Virus record (IMG/VR): IMGVR_UViG_3300024520_000050
Location: 62,001-126,000 of that record
DNA length: 64,000 nt
Direction: 5' to 3' (one strand)
From: a virus
Positions 54,003 to 60,892 of the stretch are shown piece after piece (the stretch's first letter is position 1; each line of letters starts with the position of its first letter). A model generated the notes under the pieces. The model was given only the letters and a program-made list of their open reading frames with translations. It was not told the origin of the DNA and made no database searches. The position numbers were made by a program, and so were the translations under genes.

Positions 54003-54054
54003 CCTTATAATTATCGAAACAATAGCTTAAAAACGTACGAATCCTTTACTTAGC

Positions 54055-54630
54055 CTAAGTTGACTTAATAATAGGTGTGTTTCGCCTTGTATATTCGCTA
54101 AGAAAGTTTTGTGCAATCTCCACCATTGATGAAGTATGCCTATCTCCTTTAAATTTATTTACTTGATCACATACAACTTGTACGTTGTCCATTGTGTATC
54201 CACCACTTGGAGCTATTTGATCCAATGATGGACTATGTGGATGTACTCGTTTATATTCTGATCTCCGTGAATAAGGTTTAATAAAGAAAGATGTTGTTGT
54301 GATTTCACACATTCCATTCTTTAATTTATTAATTACCCATTCTTCTGTTAAGTCAAAATCATTTCCTCGTGCTTTAGCTCGTGCTTTAGCTCCTGCAATT
54401 AATGTTCTAGCTCTATACTTAATTGGATTTGCTAGAGCCCATATTTCCATCTTCTTACGTCGTTTTTCTCTCTTTTGATCTTGTACTATTAAATCATCTA
54501 CATAACGCTTAATACTAGCTTTAGATCGTCTCCTAAGACCTGCAAAGTTAATAATTTGCTGTATCTCTACGATTGTTGCTGATATGTATGCACTCTTTAT
54601 GATTTCTTTTGTCTTTTTACAATATCTCAT
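54055..54630 (-). CDS. HNH endonuclease-like protein
   Basis: This 191-residue protein has a basic N-terminal half with a helix-turn-helix-like region (IVEIQQIINFAGLRRRSKAS). The C-terminal domain reads FDLTEEWVINKLKNGMCEIT, then HPHSPSLDQIAPSGGYTMDN, then VQVVCDQVNKFKGD. The C-x-x-T, HxxSPSLD-x-I, GYT-x-x-N-V and N-x-x-K order is that of phage HNH endonucleases of homing or packaging type. Some zinc-ligand cysteines of other members are missing, so activity is uncertain. It lies between dUTPase and the late cargo promoter, a typical site for a mobile homing endonuclease. It ends with TAG. Confidence 0.65.
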   Translation of the reverse strand: MRYCKKTKEIIKSAYISATIVEIQQIINFAGLRRRSKASIKRYVDDLIVQDQKREKRRKKMEIWALANPIKYRARTLIAGAKARAKARGNDFDLTEEWVINKLKNGMCEITTTSFFIKPYSRRSEYKRVHPHSPSLDQIAPSGGYTMDNVQVVCDQVNKFKGDRHTSSMVEIAQNFLSEYTRRNTPIIKST

Positions 54631-54663
54631 ATTATATTTATGAGTTAGACAATATTCGTTATT

Positions 54664-55140
54664 TTATTTTCCTGTACTTCCGAATCCACCTTCACGATCT
54701 GAATTATATTTTAATTCTTCTACTTCTATCCAATCAGTTTGTTCAACTTTAGTTGCAAACACTTGACCTACTCTATCTCCTATTTCATAAGGGAAATCAT
54801 GATATGTCAATTTGTATTCGTCATTTCTTTTTTCATGGAAAGCTTTAATAATTCCACTAGGAATACATGTAAATCTCATTTGATATTCACCAGGATAATC
54901 TGCATCACCTTGGCCTGGACTATTGTTCATAACCCAATTAGTTTTAGTTAAACTACTTCTTGGTACTAATTCTAGTTTATAATCATCAGGTAACTTAGCT
55001 GCAAAACCTAATTTGCAATATACTTTACTTGGTGATTTATATTCTATTTCAGTCACAACCACATCAAAACCACAAGCTAACTTAGTTGCTTTTGTTGGTA
55101 TTTTAAATAGAGGGTGTAATCTTTTAAATTCAATTTTCAT
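54664..55140 (-). CDS. dut: dUTP diphosphatase (dUTPase)
   Basis: This 158-residue protein carries all five trimeric dUTPase motifs in order: ACGFDV (motif 1), PRSSL (motif 2), NNSPGQGDADYPGEY (motif 3, with the Asp that activates water and the Tyr that excludes ribose), GDRVGQVF (motif 4) and REGGFGSTGK (motif 5, the flexible lid). It hydrolyses dUTP to dUMP and pyrophosphate, keeping uracil out of phage DNA and feeding dTMP synthesis. Length matches the family. Its start overlaps the stop of the upstream gene (TAATG). An HNH gene follows 33 bases downstream. Confidence 0.93.
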   Translation of the reverse strand: MKIEFKRLHPLFKIPTKATKLACGFDVVVTEIEYKSPSKVYCKLGFAAKLPDDYKLELVPRSSLTKTNWVMNNSPGQGDADYPGEYQMRFTCIPSGIIKAFHEKRNDEYKLTYHDFPYEIGDRVGQVFATKVEQTDWIEVEELKYNSDREGGFGSTGK

Positions 55141-55763
55141 TATTTTGTATTATTATAAAATTCAACTAAAAATTCATCCATATAAGTACTTGGTATTTTC
55201 AATCTATATTTTAGATCGTTACAAGCAACTCTAAAATTATATTTAGTATTACTAACATGCCAATTACCAGGACCTATGTTATTATTAGATAATAGTAGTC
55301 TTGTACCATTATTTTTATTGATTAACAACCATGGAATCCATTTATCTTCTAACATTGCATCGCCAATTAATGTAATAGCTAACTTAACTTTTACTTTATC
55401 CATAGTCTTCAATAAGTCTATAATTTGACGTGAGTATTCACTCATATCTCTACTATTTACATTCTTAAGTAATAAAGCAAATTCATTTGGATTATATATA
55501 TTAGATTGACCTATTTTACGATATTGATTATCTTCTACTGATGTATAAGATTTAGGATAATTAAATATCCCACCCCTCCATGTCTTTGTAATGATTCTAG
55601 TTACATCAGGACTATATTTAATAGTCCATTTCATTTTCAAATCATCTAACATCTTTTTAACAGTAGTCTTATTATATGCTCCTGTAAAAGCACCATGTAA
55701 CCAAATTAATTGATCATCTTCAAACCAATCTTCAGTTAACTTTTGTTTCTGTTTATTTATCAT
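55140..55763 (-). CDS. Hypothetical protein, possibly BRCT-like N-terminus
   Basis: This 207-residue protein contains LIWLHGAFTGAYNKTTVKKM then LDDLKMKWTIKYSPDVTRII near residues 20-58. The order is strand, F-x-G turn, helix, strand, then a T-R-I-I strand, which recalls a BRCT fold. The match is not strong enough for a family call. The rest holds short helices and a C-terminal YKLKIPSTYM-like segment. It overlaps HAD phosphatase upstream (ATGA) and dUTPase downstream (TAATG), so it is part of the nucleotide-metabolism run. Function is unknown. Confidence 0.6.
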   Translation of the reverse strand: MINKQKQKLTEDWFEDDQLIWLHGAFTGAYNKTTVKKMLDDLKMKWTIKYSPDVTRIITKTWRGGIFNYPKSYTSVEDNQYRKIGQSNIYNPNEFALLLKNVNSRDMSEYSRQIIDLLKTMDKVKVKLAITLIGDAMLEDKWIPWLLINKNNGTRLLLSNNNIGPGNWHVSNTKYNFRVACNDLKYRLKIPSTYMDEFLVEFYNNTK

Positions 55764-56149
55764 AGTACATTTTGCTCAACTAATAATTCTCGTATTTTTA
55801 TCCAATCAACATAAGGTCTATGATCATCATCTCCTTGTAATAATGGACATCCTAATGCCGCATCATCAATATAAAGACTACCATAACATTTTGGACTCTC
55901 TGTCCACTTCCATTGCATTGGGTTTCGTTGTACTCCACTTAATTTAATATCATTATCTTTAAACCATTGTACTGCATCTTGTAAATACATAATACCATCC
56001 TTATTAGATCGCATTGTAAACAAAAGTAAATGATGTCCTGCTTCTACTAATTCTTGGAGTACTTCAACAGAATTAGGAATAGTTATACTTACTGATAATG
56101 GCTTGGTATGCTTTACACACGTTCCATCCATATCTACACATATATACAT
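55760..56149 (-). CDS. HAD-superfamily hydrolase
   Basis: This 129-residue protein has HAD motif I at the N-terminus, VDMDGTCV, with the nucleophile and acid/base Asp pair. Motif II follows as LLFTMRSN, and motif IV as LYIDDAALG, with the metal-binding Asp pair. No cap domain is present, so it belongs to the small capless type typical of phage polynucleotide or nucleotide phosphatases. The family removes phosphate from small metabolites or nucleic-acid ends. Placed beside dUTPase and the dATP/dGTP diphosphohydrolase-like gene, a nucleotide phosphatase role is likely. It overlaps the downstream gene (ATGA). Confidence 0.8.
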   Translation of the reverse strand: MYICVDMDGTCVKHTKPLSVSITIPNSVEVLQELVEAGHHLLLFTMRSNKDGIMYLQDAVQWFKDNDIKLSGVQRNPMQWKWTESPKCYGSLYIDDAALGCPLLQGDDDHRPYVDWIKIRELLVEQNVL

Positions 56150-56153
56150 ATAT

Positions 56154-56339
56154 TTATTTTAATTTAACTACATATTCGGTTGGTCTAGCTAATATTGTAC
56201 GATTAGCCGTATGTTCTATTCTAAATCCACGAGGTGTGAATGCCTTGACTATTCCTTTTTGTAAACTTCTAATTCTTGGGGCAATAAAAGTAACAGTATC
56301 ACCTATTACTACTTCTTGTCCTATTGCATCTTTATTCAT
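56154..56339 (-). CDS. Small SH3-like hypothetical protein
   Basis: This 61-residue protein reads NKDAIGQEVVIGDTVTFIAP then a basic turn and VKAFTPRGFRIEH. That is a run of short strands with a G-D-x-V turn, consistent with an SH3-like or KOW-like barrel. It overlaps the tail of the 45-residue gene upstream by eight bases and precedes the HAD gene by four. It resembles the N-terminal strand-rich part of the nearby dNTP diphosphohydrolase-like protein in general style only. Confidence 0.6.
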   Translation of the reverse strand: MNKDAIGQEVVIGDTVTFIAPRIRSLQKGIVKAFTPRGFRIEHTANRTILARPTEYVVKLK

Positions 56340-56469
56340 TTTCTTTTGTTATTTTTACTATTCCAATACTATCAAAAAATATGTGTGTTGCTTCATCTTT
56401 ATTATCCGCTTCTATTTCAATCCAATATCTATCCTCTCCTACGTAATAATGTACTATAAATGTTTTCAT
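56332..56469 (-). CDS. 45-residue hypothetical protein
   Basis: A short frame, starting MKTFIVHYYVGEDRYWIEIE and ending IGIVKITKENE, fills the gap between two genes. Its ATG shares one base with the stop of the upstream gene (TAATG), and its end overlaps the next start by eight bases. The amphipathic strand-helix-strand pattern (EADNKDEATHIFFDS helix) looks like a real small alpha/beta protein. It is easily missed because of its length. Confidence 0.6.
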   Translation of the reverse strand: MKTFIVHYYVGEDRYWIEIEADNKDEATHIFFDSIGIVKITKENE

Positions 56470-57038
56470 TATCCATAATGTTTATTCCTATCATCAATAC
56501 TACATCCAATAATGTCATTATCTAATAACATCAGTAAACACGATATAGCATGTGCTAGGTGATTTAAATTTGATTCTACATCAATGTCTTCATTCAATAA
56601 ATATCGATTGATATGACGTTGTGCAGCATCGGTATACGTTGTTTTATTTGCTCCTTTTGAGAAGTTATATGCATTGTATTTCTTAGCTCCGTAACTAAAT
56701 ACGTTTGCTACTTCTACAATTGCATTCTGTGGAATTAGAGAAAGACGAGGTTTTTCAACCCCATCTTTACTATATTCTTTCATTGCTTTTTCTTCAGGAG
56801 GATTCTCATCTAGGAATTTACTTAAAGAGTCAGTTGTAATAGTAGTTGTAAAATCATGCGTATTCGCACCAACCTTAAGTATTTGCTCTACGGTTACTTT
56901 TACTTCATCTCCCAAACGATCGAAAGTTAAAGTTCCATACACTTCATCAGTATTTATTACTTCTCCATTCCCGTAAACGGTTTGTACCCATTCTCCTTTT
57001 TTAATAGTGAATTCCTCACCATCTAATCTTATTTTCAT
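56469..57038 (-). CDS. dATP/dGTP diphosphohydrolase-like (MazZ/DUF5664 type)
   Basis: This 189-residue protein has a strand-rich N-terminal region (1-60) followed by a helical domain. The second part reads KPRLSLIPQNAIVEVANVF, YGAKKYNAYNFSKG, then AAQRHINRYLLNEDIDVESN and LNHLAHAISCLLMLLD. This is the pattern of the dATP/dGTP diphosphohydrolase N-terminal family (MazG-like fold, called MazZ in diaminopurine phages). Family members hydrolyse purine dNTPs with Mg ions held by Glu and Asp residues. No PurZ-like adenylosuccinate synthetase lies in this window, so a link to modified bases is open. It overlaps genes on both sides (ATGA and TAATG). Confidence 0.75.
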   Translation of the reverse strand: MKIRLDGEEFTIKKGEWVQTVYGNGEVINTDEVYGTLTFDRLGDEVKVTVEQILKVGANTHDFTTTITTDSLSKFLDENPPEEKAMKEYSKDGVEKPRLSLIPQNAIVEVANVFSYGAKKYNAYNFSKGANKTTYTDAAQRHINRYLLNEDIDVESNLNHLAHAISCLLMLLDNDIIGCSIDDRNKHYG

Positions 57039-57715
57039 GCTGATATTAATTCATCAGTAAATCTTAATGTTTCTTGTTCGACGTAATACTTACTATCAAA
57101 TTCTTGTCTTGCCATGACATCAATAGTACTACTGTCTGTTATATTAAATTTATCTATAAGTCTATTCAACATCTCATCACTTCTGAGAAGAATATGAATA
57201 GAATCATCAAACTCATCTAATTTTGTTTCAGGATTCCACGCAGTATAAATAGCTTGAACTGTAGAGTTATTAACAATTGACTTACGTTCTTGCTCTTGAT
57301 ACATTTCACTATAATTAGATTCAATCATTTTTATAACCCGTTGTTTAATGGTTACTTTAAATCTAATTACTGCTATATTTGAATTAATATCTTGGTATTG
57401 ATAACAATCGATAAATCGTTTATGATCTCTCAATACGTCTAATTGATATTTAAATCGTGGATTTCTTGTATCACAAGTGATAAAGAATATAAAATTAGGT
57501 TCTTCTTGTTCAACTTCTGCATTGATACTATAATCTTTAATGTTTTCATCATCAACATAAACATTCAACGGTTTAAAAGTTTCAGCCAAATTAGGCTCTA
57601 ACTTCTGAACTGCTTCCTGAATAGCTAATGGAAAATATAAAGACTGTTCAATAAAGAAAATGTACTTTGCAAACTTAGTTAAGTCTACATTTTTAATATC
57701 TGTATTTATTGTCAT
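57035..57715 (-). CDS. Hypothetical protein of the replication operon
   Basis: This 226-residue protein has a helical start (LTKFAKYIFFIEQSLYFPLA), a strand-rich middle (NFIFFITCDTRNPRFKYQLD, INSNIAVIRFKVTIKQR) and a helical end. No catalytic signature is evident. It overlaps the diphosphohydrolase-like gene (ATGA) and follows the FEN exonuclease by six bases, so it belongs to the replication block. I do not recognise the family; conservation in related phages would be the next clue. Confidence 0.6.
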   Translation of the reverse strand: MTINTDIKNVDLTKFAKYIFFIEQSLYFPLAIQEAVQKLEPNLAETFKPLNVYVDDENIKDYSINAEVEQEEPNFIFFITCDTRNPRFKYQLDVLRDHKRFIDCYQYQDINSNIAVIRFKVTIKQRVIKMIESNYSEMYQEQERKSIVNNSTVQAIYTAWNPETKLDEFDDSIHILLRSDEMLNRLIDKFNITDSSTIDVMARQEFDSKYYVEQETLRFTDELISA

Positions 57716-57721
57716 TAATTC

Positions 57722-58492
57722 TTAGAAATTTAATTCTGAAAACTTTATTGGTTTCGGTGTTACCAAGCTCTCATTATGTGTCAGAATCCAACTCAATCTG
57801 AATCCTTCTTCGAGCTTTTTAATACCTTCTTCAATACCATAACGATCAACAAATAATTGAGTACAGACTTGTTTCATTTCCTCTTCTGTTGTCAAGTTTT
57901 TAAGTACATCATAAGTACTCACATCTCCCATTCCTTCCACTCCTTTGTAGTTCTCTTTCGGACTACCTTTTAACAATTGTGCATACGTTTGGAAATATCC
58001 AGTTGCATGTATTTTATTCTTACTAGTTAATGATATTTTTCCAGGATATCTAATAACTGTTGTTTTATTCGTCTTTATGTTATAATATATTCCTGGTGTA
58101 GCAAGATAGTCTCTATCATTTGCACACATTATAACATTATTTAATCTTGTAGCTAATATAGAAATAACGTCATCATTTTCCACACCCAAATAAGTTGTTG
58201 CTTTAAATGTAGAATTTATCTCACGAAAGCAATCGCTTAGGTAAGGTAAATAACTAGCTATTAATGCTTTCTTTTCAGGTGTACGACGTTGCCCTTTATA
58301 CTCATGACTTACCGCTATATCATTTCTAAAGTTACTATTACTATCCTCTGAGATGAAATTAAATTCATCTGTTTGAAACTGCTTGCATAGACTACCAAGA
58401 TGTTCATAAATAGTCTCTCGGCAATTCTTCTTGTTTCCATGTATAAAAGCCATTGAACTACTATCTATAGCTAATCTTGTTGTCTCTAACAT
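57722..58492 (-). CDS. 5'-3' exonuclease / flap endonuclease (FEN-like)
   Basis: This 256-residue protein shows FEN-family acidic motifs in order: LAIDSSSMAF near residue 7, HEYKGQRRTPEKK near 63, LGVENDDVISILA with clustered Asp/Glu near 102, CANDRDYLA near 121, and PKENYKGVEGMGDVSTYDVL near 178, the helix-hairpin-helix region with GVEGMG. Such enzymes bind two metals and remove RNA primers or flaps during lagging-strand synthesis, as do T5 exonuclease and T4 RNase H. It overlaps the next upstream gene slightly and lies in the block with ligase and primase, its partners. Confidence 0.85.
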   Translation of the reverse strand: MLETTRLAIDSSSMAFIHGNKKNCRETIYEHLGSLCKQFQTDEFNFISEDSNSNFRNDIAVSHEYKGQRRTPEKKALIASYLPYLSDCFREINSTFKATTYLGVENDDVISILATRLNNVIMCANDRDYLATPGIYYNIKTNKTTVIRYPGKISLTSKNKIHATGYFQTYAQLLKGSPKENYKGVEGMGDVSTYDVLKNLTTEEEMKQVCTQLFVDRYGIEEGIKKLEEGFRLSWILTHNESLVTPKPIKFSELNF

Positions 58493-59121
58493 AAAAATTG
58501 TTTTACTGTTGTTACTTTATATTTTAATTTAGAATCACCTTTGGTCCACTTAACCTTTCCGGTTTTGCGGTCCAATGTTGTCTTCTTGTACACACTTTCC
58601 ACGATCATAGACCTTGGTGTGAATGTCTTCAAAAACAGTGTCTCTTTCTTCGGTTTAGTTGCATAAGGTATAACCTTTTGCACATAAATATTGAATCGTT
58701 GACACATTAATGACTGACGATCAGGGAATGTAGCTGAACTAGTAAGTCCGCGCCCAAACGCTCCCTTGACATCAATGTATATAACACCTCTATTGTTATT
58801 ACAATAAAAGAAAGGGCGACCTTCATAGCCGCCCTTCTTATCATGATAGAGTTTCTTATATGCTTTCTTGTTAAACTTAAATATAAAGTCTGGTGTATAA
58901 TTTCGTTTCTTGGTAAGTATAAATCTTTCTTTCTTTTGTTTGGTTTTCAATTGTGCTACACGCGCGGAGCGCACTTCATTAGTAATCAAATATGTTTTCT
59001 TTTCAGACCATATCCAATCTATATAACCTTGGTCATATAATTCAACCAACCAATCATAGAAGTATCTTTCTTCATCAGAATCGAAATTAAAGTTTATTTT
59101 ACTCTGTAATTTATTATTCAT
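58486..59121 (-). CDS. PD-(D/E)XK endonuclease (DUF1064-like)
   Basis: This 211-residue protein has SDEERYFYDWL near the N-terminus (a conserved Glu on the first helix), then RNYTPDFIFKF with an Asp, and later GVIYIDVKGAF with the D-x-K pair. This order is that of small phage PD-(D/E)XK nucleases such as the DUF1064 type, proposed to act on branched or recombining DNA. The C-terminus is Lys-rich and basic. It overlaps the FEN gene downstream by seven bases and the ligase gene upstream by eight, so the three form a tightly coupled DNA-processing set. Confidence 0.75.
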   Translation of the reverse strand: MNNKLQSKINFNFDSDEERYFYDWLVELYDQGYIDWIWSEKKTYLITNEVRSARVAQLKTKQKKERFILTKKRNYTPDFIFKFNKKAYKKLYHDKKGGYEGRPFFYCNNNRGVIYIDVKGAFGRGLTSSATFPDRQSLMCQRFNIYVQKVIPYATKPKKETLFLKTFTPRSMIVESVYKKTTLDRKTGKVKWTKGDSKLKYKVTTVKQFLC

Positions 59122-60235
59122 AATCTCTTACCGCGATACCAACAGCTTCAAGTGGTACTTTCTTATTTGAAAGTTTACGATACTCAACCGTAATCATTTG
59201 TCCTTTGACTTTGTCATCGAACTCGGCTGCCCATTTTTCACGTTGAGCACTTGTACCTTTCAATTTTACATGGAATTTTTCGCCGTCTTTAGTCTCACAA
59301 ATTAATGTAGACTGTAGAGCCATCTTACCTTTATTCCAGTAATGATCAATACACTTGAATTCATCAGTTACACGTGGTTTTATTTTCTTTTTACCAGATG
59401 TTCTGAAGCCAAAATCATACATAGAATTAGGGTCACAAAAGATAGTCCCTTCAAAACCTAACTCAAGTGATTCTTTATGGAATGCTATCAACTCTGCATG
59501 AGTATTAATAGGTGTTCCAACATCAACTTTAATGTTAGGTAAATTACTTACATCTAATGCAAGTAATAAACTACGACGTTGAGTGAATGTTAATCCGGGG
59601 ATTGCTATATCATAAATATGATACTCCAATTTTTCATTTGGATCATTACTCTTAACCATACTACCAATGTCTTGTAATGCTACTCCATGCAAATACAATT
59701 CACCATCGAATGTTTCATCCAATTGTTTATCATGCATTTCTGTAACAGAATCAAGAATATGTTGTAGATTAAATATTTTACCTTCACGAGATTTGTTTCT
59801 CACGAGGCCATTATAACGTTCAGCAAAGTTTCTACAACCATCATACTTTCTCTGTGCAAATCCAGGTTTAAATGGACCACTAGCTTCTTTATAAGGATTC
59901 AATAACATCGGCATGTCACTCAAATCCTTAAATGTATTGTACGTAGTAGATTTAACATAAGCTAAATTCAACTTATATCCTTTAGCAAACAATTTGGTAT
60001 GACGACTAACAAGCTCTTTCTCAGCTTGTTGCTTTGCTGTTGTAGCATTCTTCCTACCTAAATTCTTTCCTTCTCTAACTACGACTTTACTAGTCTTAGA
60101 ATTAACTTCATTGCCCACTGTTCCTGTTTCAGTGAACATAGTGTATTCATTTATACCCTTTGTCTTACGAGTATACATTTGCACATAGACTTCCTTTCCA
60201 GGTTTAGCCTTTCTATATAATTTTTTTAACTTCAT
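59114..60235 (-). CDS. ATP-dependent DNA ligase with N-terminal WGR-like region
   Basis: This 373-residue protein contains the ligase nucleotidyltransferase core: FAQRKYDGCRNF with the adenylated lysine K130 (K-x-D-G), FDGELYLHG (motif III), GFEGTIFCDP (motif IV), KKKIKPRVTDEFKCID (motif V region), then an OB-fold-like end. Residues 1-95 (VYVQMYTRKTKGINEYTMFT then TGTVGNEV) resemble a WGR domain, which binds nucleic acid in PARPs and some ligase-like proteins. The enzyme seals nicks left after flap removal. It begins just downstream of a terminator hairpin, so it may open a transcription unit. Confidence 0.85.
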   Translation of the reverse strand: MKLKKLYRKAKPGKEVYVQMYTRKTKGINEYTMFTETGTVGNEVNSKTSKVVVREGKNLGRKNATTAKQQAEKELVSRHTKLFAKGYKLNLAYVKSTTYNTFKDLSDMPMLLNPYKEASGPFKPGFAQRKYDGCRNFAERYNGLVRNKSREGKIFNLQHILDSVTEMHDKQLDETFDGELYLHGVALQDIGSMVKSNDPNEKLEYHIYDIAIPGLTFTQRRSLLLALDVSNLPNIKVDVGTPINTHAELIAFHKESLELGFEGTIFCDPNSMYDFGFRTSGKKKIKPRVTDEFKCIDHYWNKGKMALQSTLICETKDGEKFHVKLKGTSAQREKWAAEFDDKVKGQMITVEYRKLSNKKVPLEAVGIAVRDYE

Positions 60236-60255
60236 ATTATATTGTTTTTAATAAT

Positions 60256-60286
60256 AAAAAAGCCGATACAAATTAATGTATCGGCT
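60256..60286 (-). terminator. Terminator in the replication arm
   Basis: On the - strand AGCCGATACA and TGTATCGGCT form a perfect 10-bp stem around TTAATT, followed by a six-base T run. It lies between the small gene that ends at 60306 and the ligase gene starting at 60235, and ends the primase-side transcript. Confidence 0.88.
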
Positions 60287-60305
60287 ATGTTTCAATTGAG
60301 TTATA

Positions 60306-60590
60306 TTATTCACCCGGTGGATGATTTTCACTCTCTTTAATCTTTACGATTTTCCCAGTACTTACGTCCTTAATAGGATAAACTCTTTCGAATTCTGTAT
60401 CTCCTTCAATTACATATTTATACTCGGATTTTTGTAGAACAATACCTTGAAAGTATTCTCCACTTTGATCTTCTATAACTATTAACCAACGTGAATCACC
60501 TAAATCTTCTTGATATGCTAATTTAAGCACATCTGATTCTCCAGTAATTATTTTATTAATATAGTTATCATTAAGTTCTATCTTATTCAT
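60306..60590 (-). CDS. Small hypothetical protein
   Basis: This 94-residue protein reads strand-rich in the middle (GDSRWLIVIEDQSGEYFQGI, VLQKSEYKYVIEGDTEFERV) with an N-terminal helix (NDNYINKIITGES). It looks like a small beta-barrel or PilZ-like domain, without diagnostic residues. It overlaps the upstream gene by one base and is followed by a terminator. Function is unknown. Confidence 0.6.
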   Translation of the reverse strand: MNKIELNDNYINKIITGESDVLKLAYQEDLGDSRWLIVIEDQSGEYFQGIVLQKSEYKYVIEGDTEFERVYPIKDVSTGKIVKIKESENHPPGE

Positions 60591-60892
60591 TACGTTACGA
60601 TTGCTAAAATAGATTCCGCAAGGCTAATAAGTTCAACACGCATTTCTTCTTTCTTTTCATCAGTTAAATTAATCTCTGATTTTAGAATATCGGTAAGAAT
60701 GTCTAATTTTTCTTTCTTCAATCCTATGGCTGCAGCACGAACACGAATTAAACTAAATTCATGATTCATTCTTTCAGCTAATTCTTGCATTGTTGGAAGC
60801 TGTTCTTTTGTTTCCCCTTGTACAGGTCCTTCTACTTCAGGTTGAGGTTGTGCTGTAGTTAACGGCATCTCTTTGATTTTGTCGTCTGACAT
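60590..60892 (-). CDS. Small helical hypothetical protein
   Basis: The ATG start at 60892 gives 100 residues (MSDDKIKEM); a TTG two codons earlier would also read through. The first 35 residues are Pro, Gln and Glu-rich and likely disordered. Residues 38-98 are helical (MQELAERMNHEFSLIRVRAA, LTDEKKEEMRVELISLAESI), probably two or three helices packing as a bundle. It overlaps the 3' end of primase by 56 bases and the next gene by one. No enzymatic motif is visible. Confidence 0.6.
   Translation of the reverse strand: MSDDKIKEMPLTTAQPQPEVEGPVQGETKEQLPTMQELAERMNHEFSLIRVRAAAIGLKKEKLDILTDILKSEINLTDEKKEEMRVELISLAESILAIVT

Noticed and set aside
56469-57038. A complete 2-aminoadenine (Z-DNA) system
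   Set aside because: Only a MazZ-like gene is seen; no PurZ, DatZ or DpoZ lies in the window, so it is noted only as a possibility to test.
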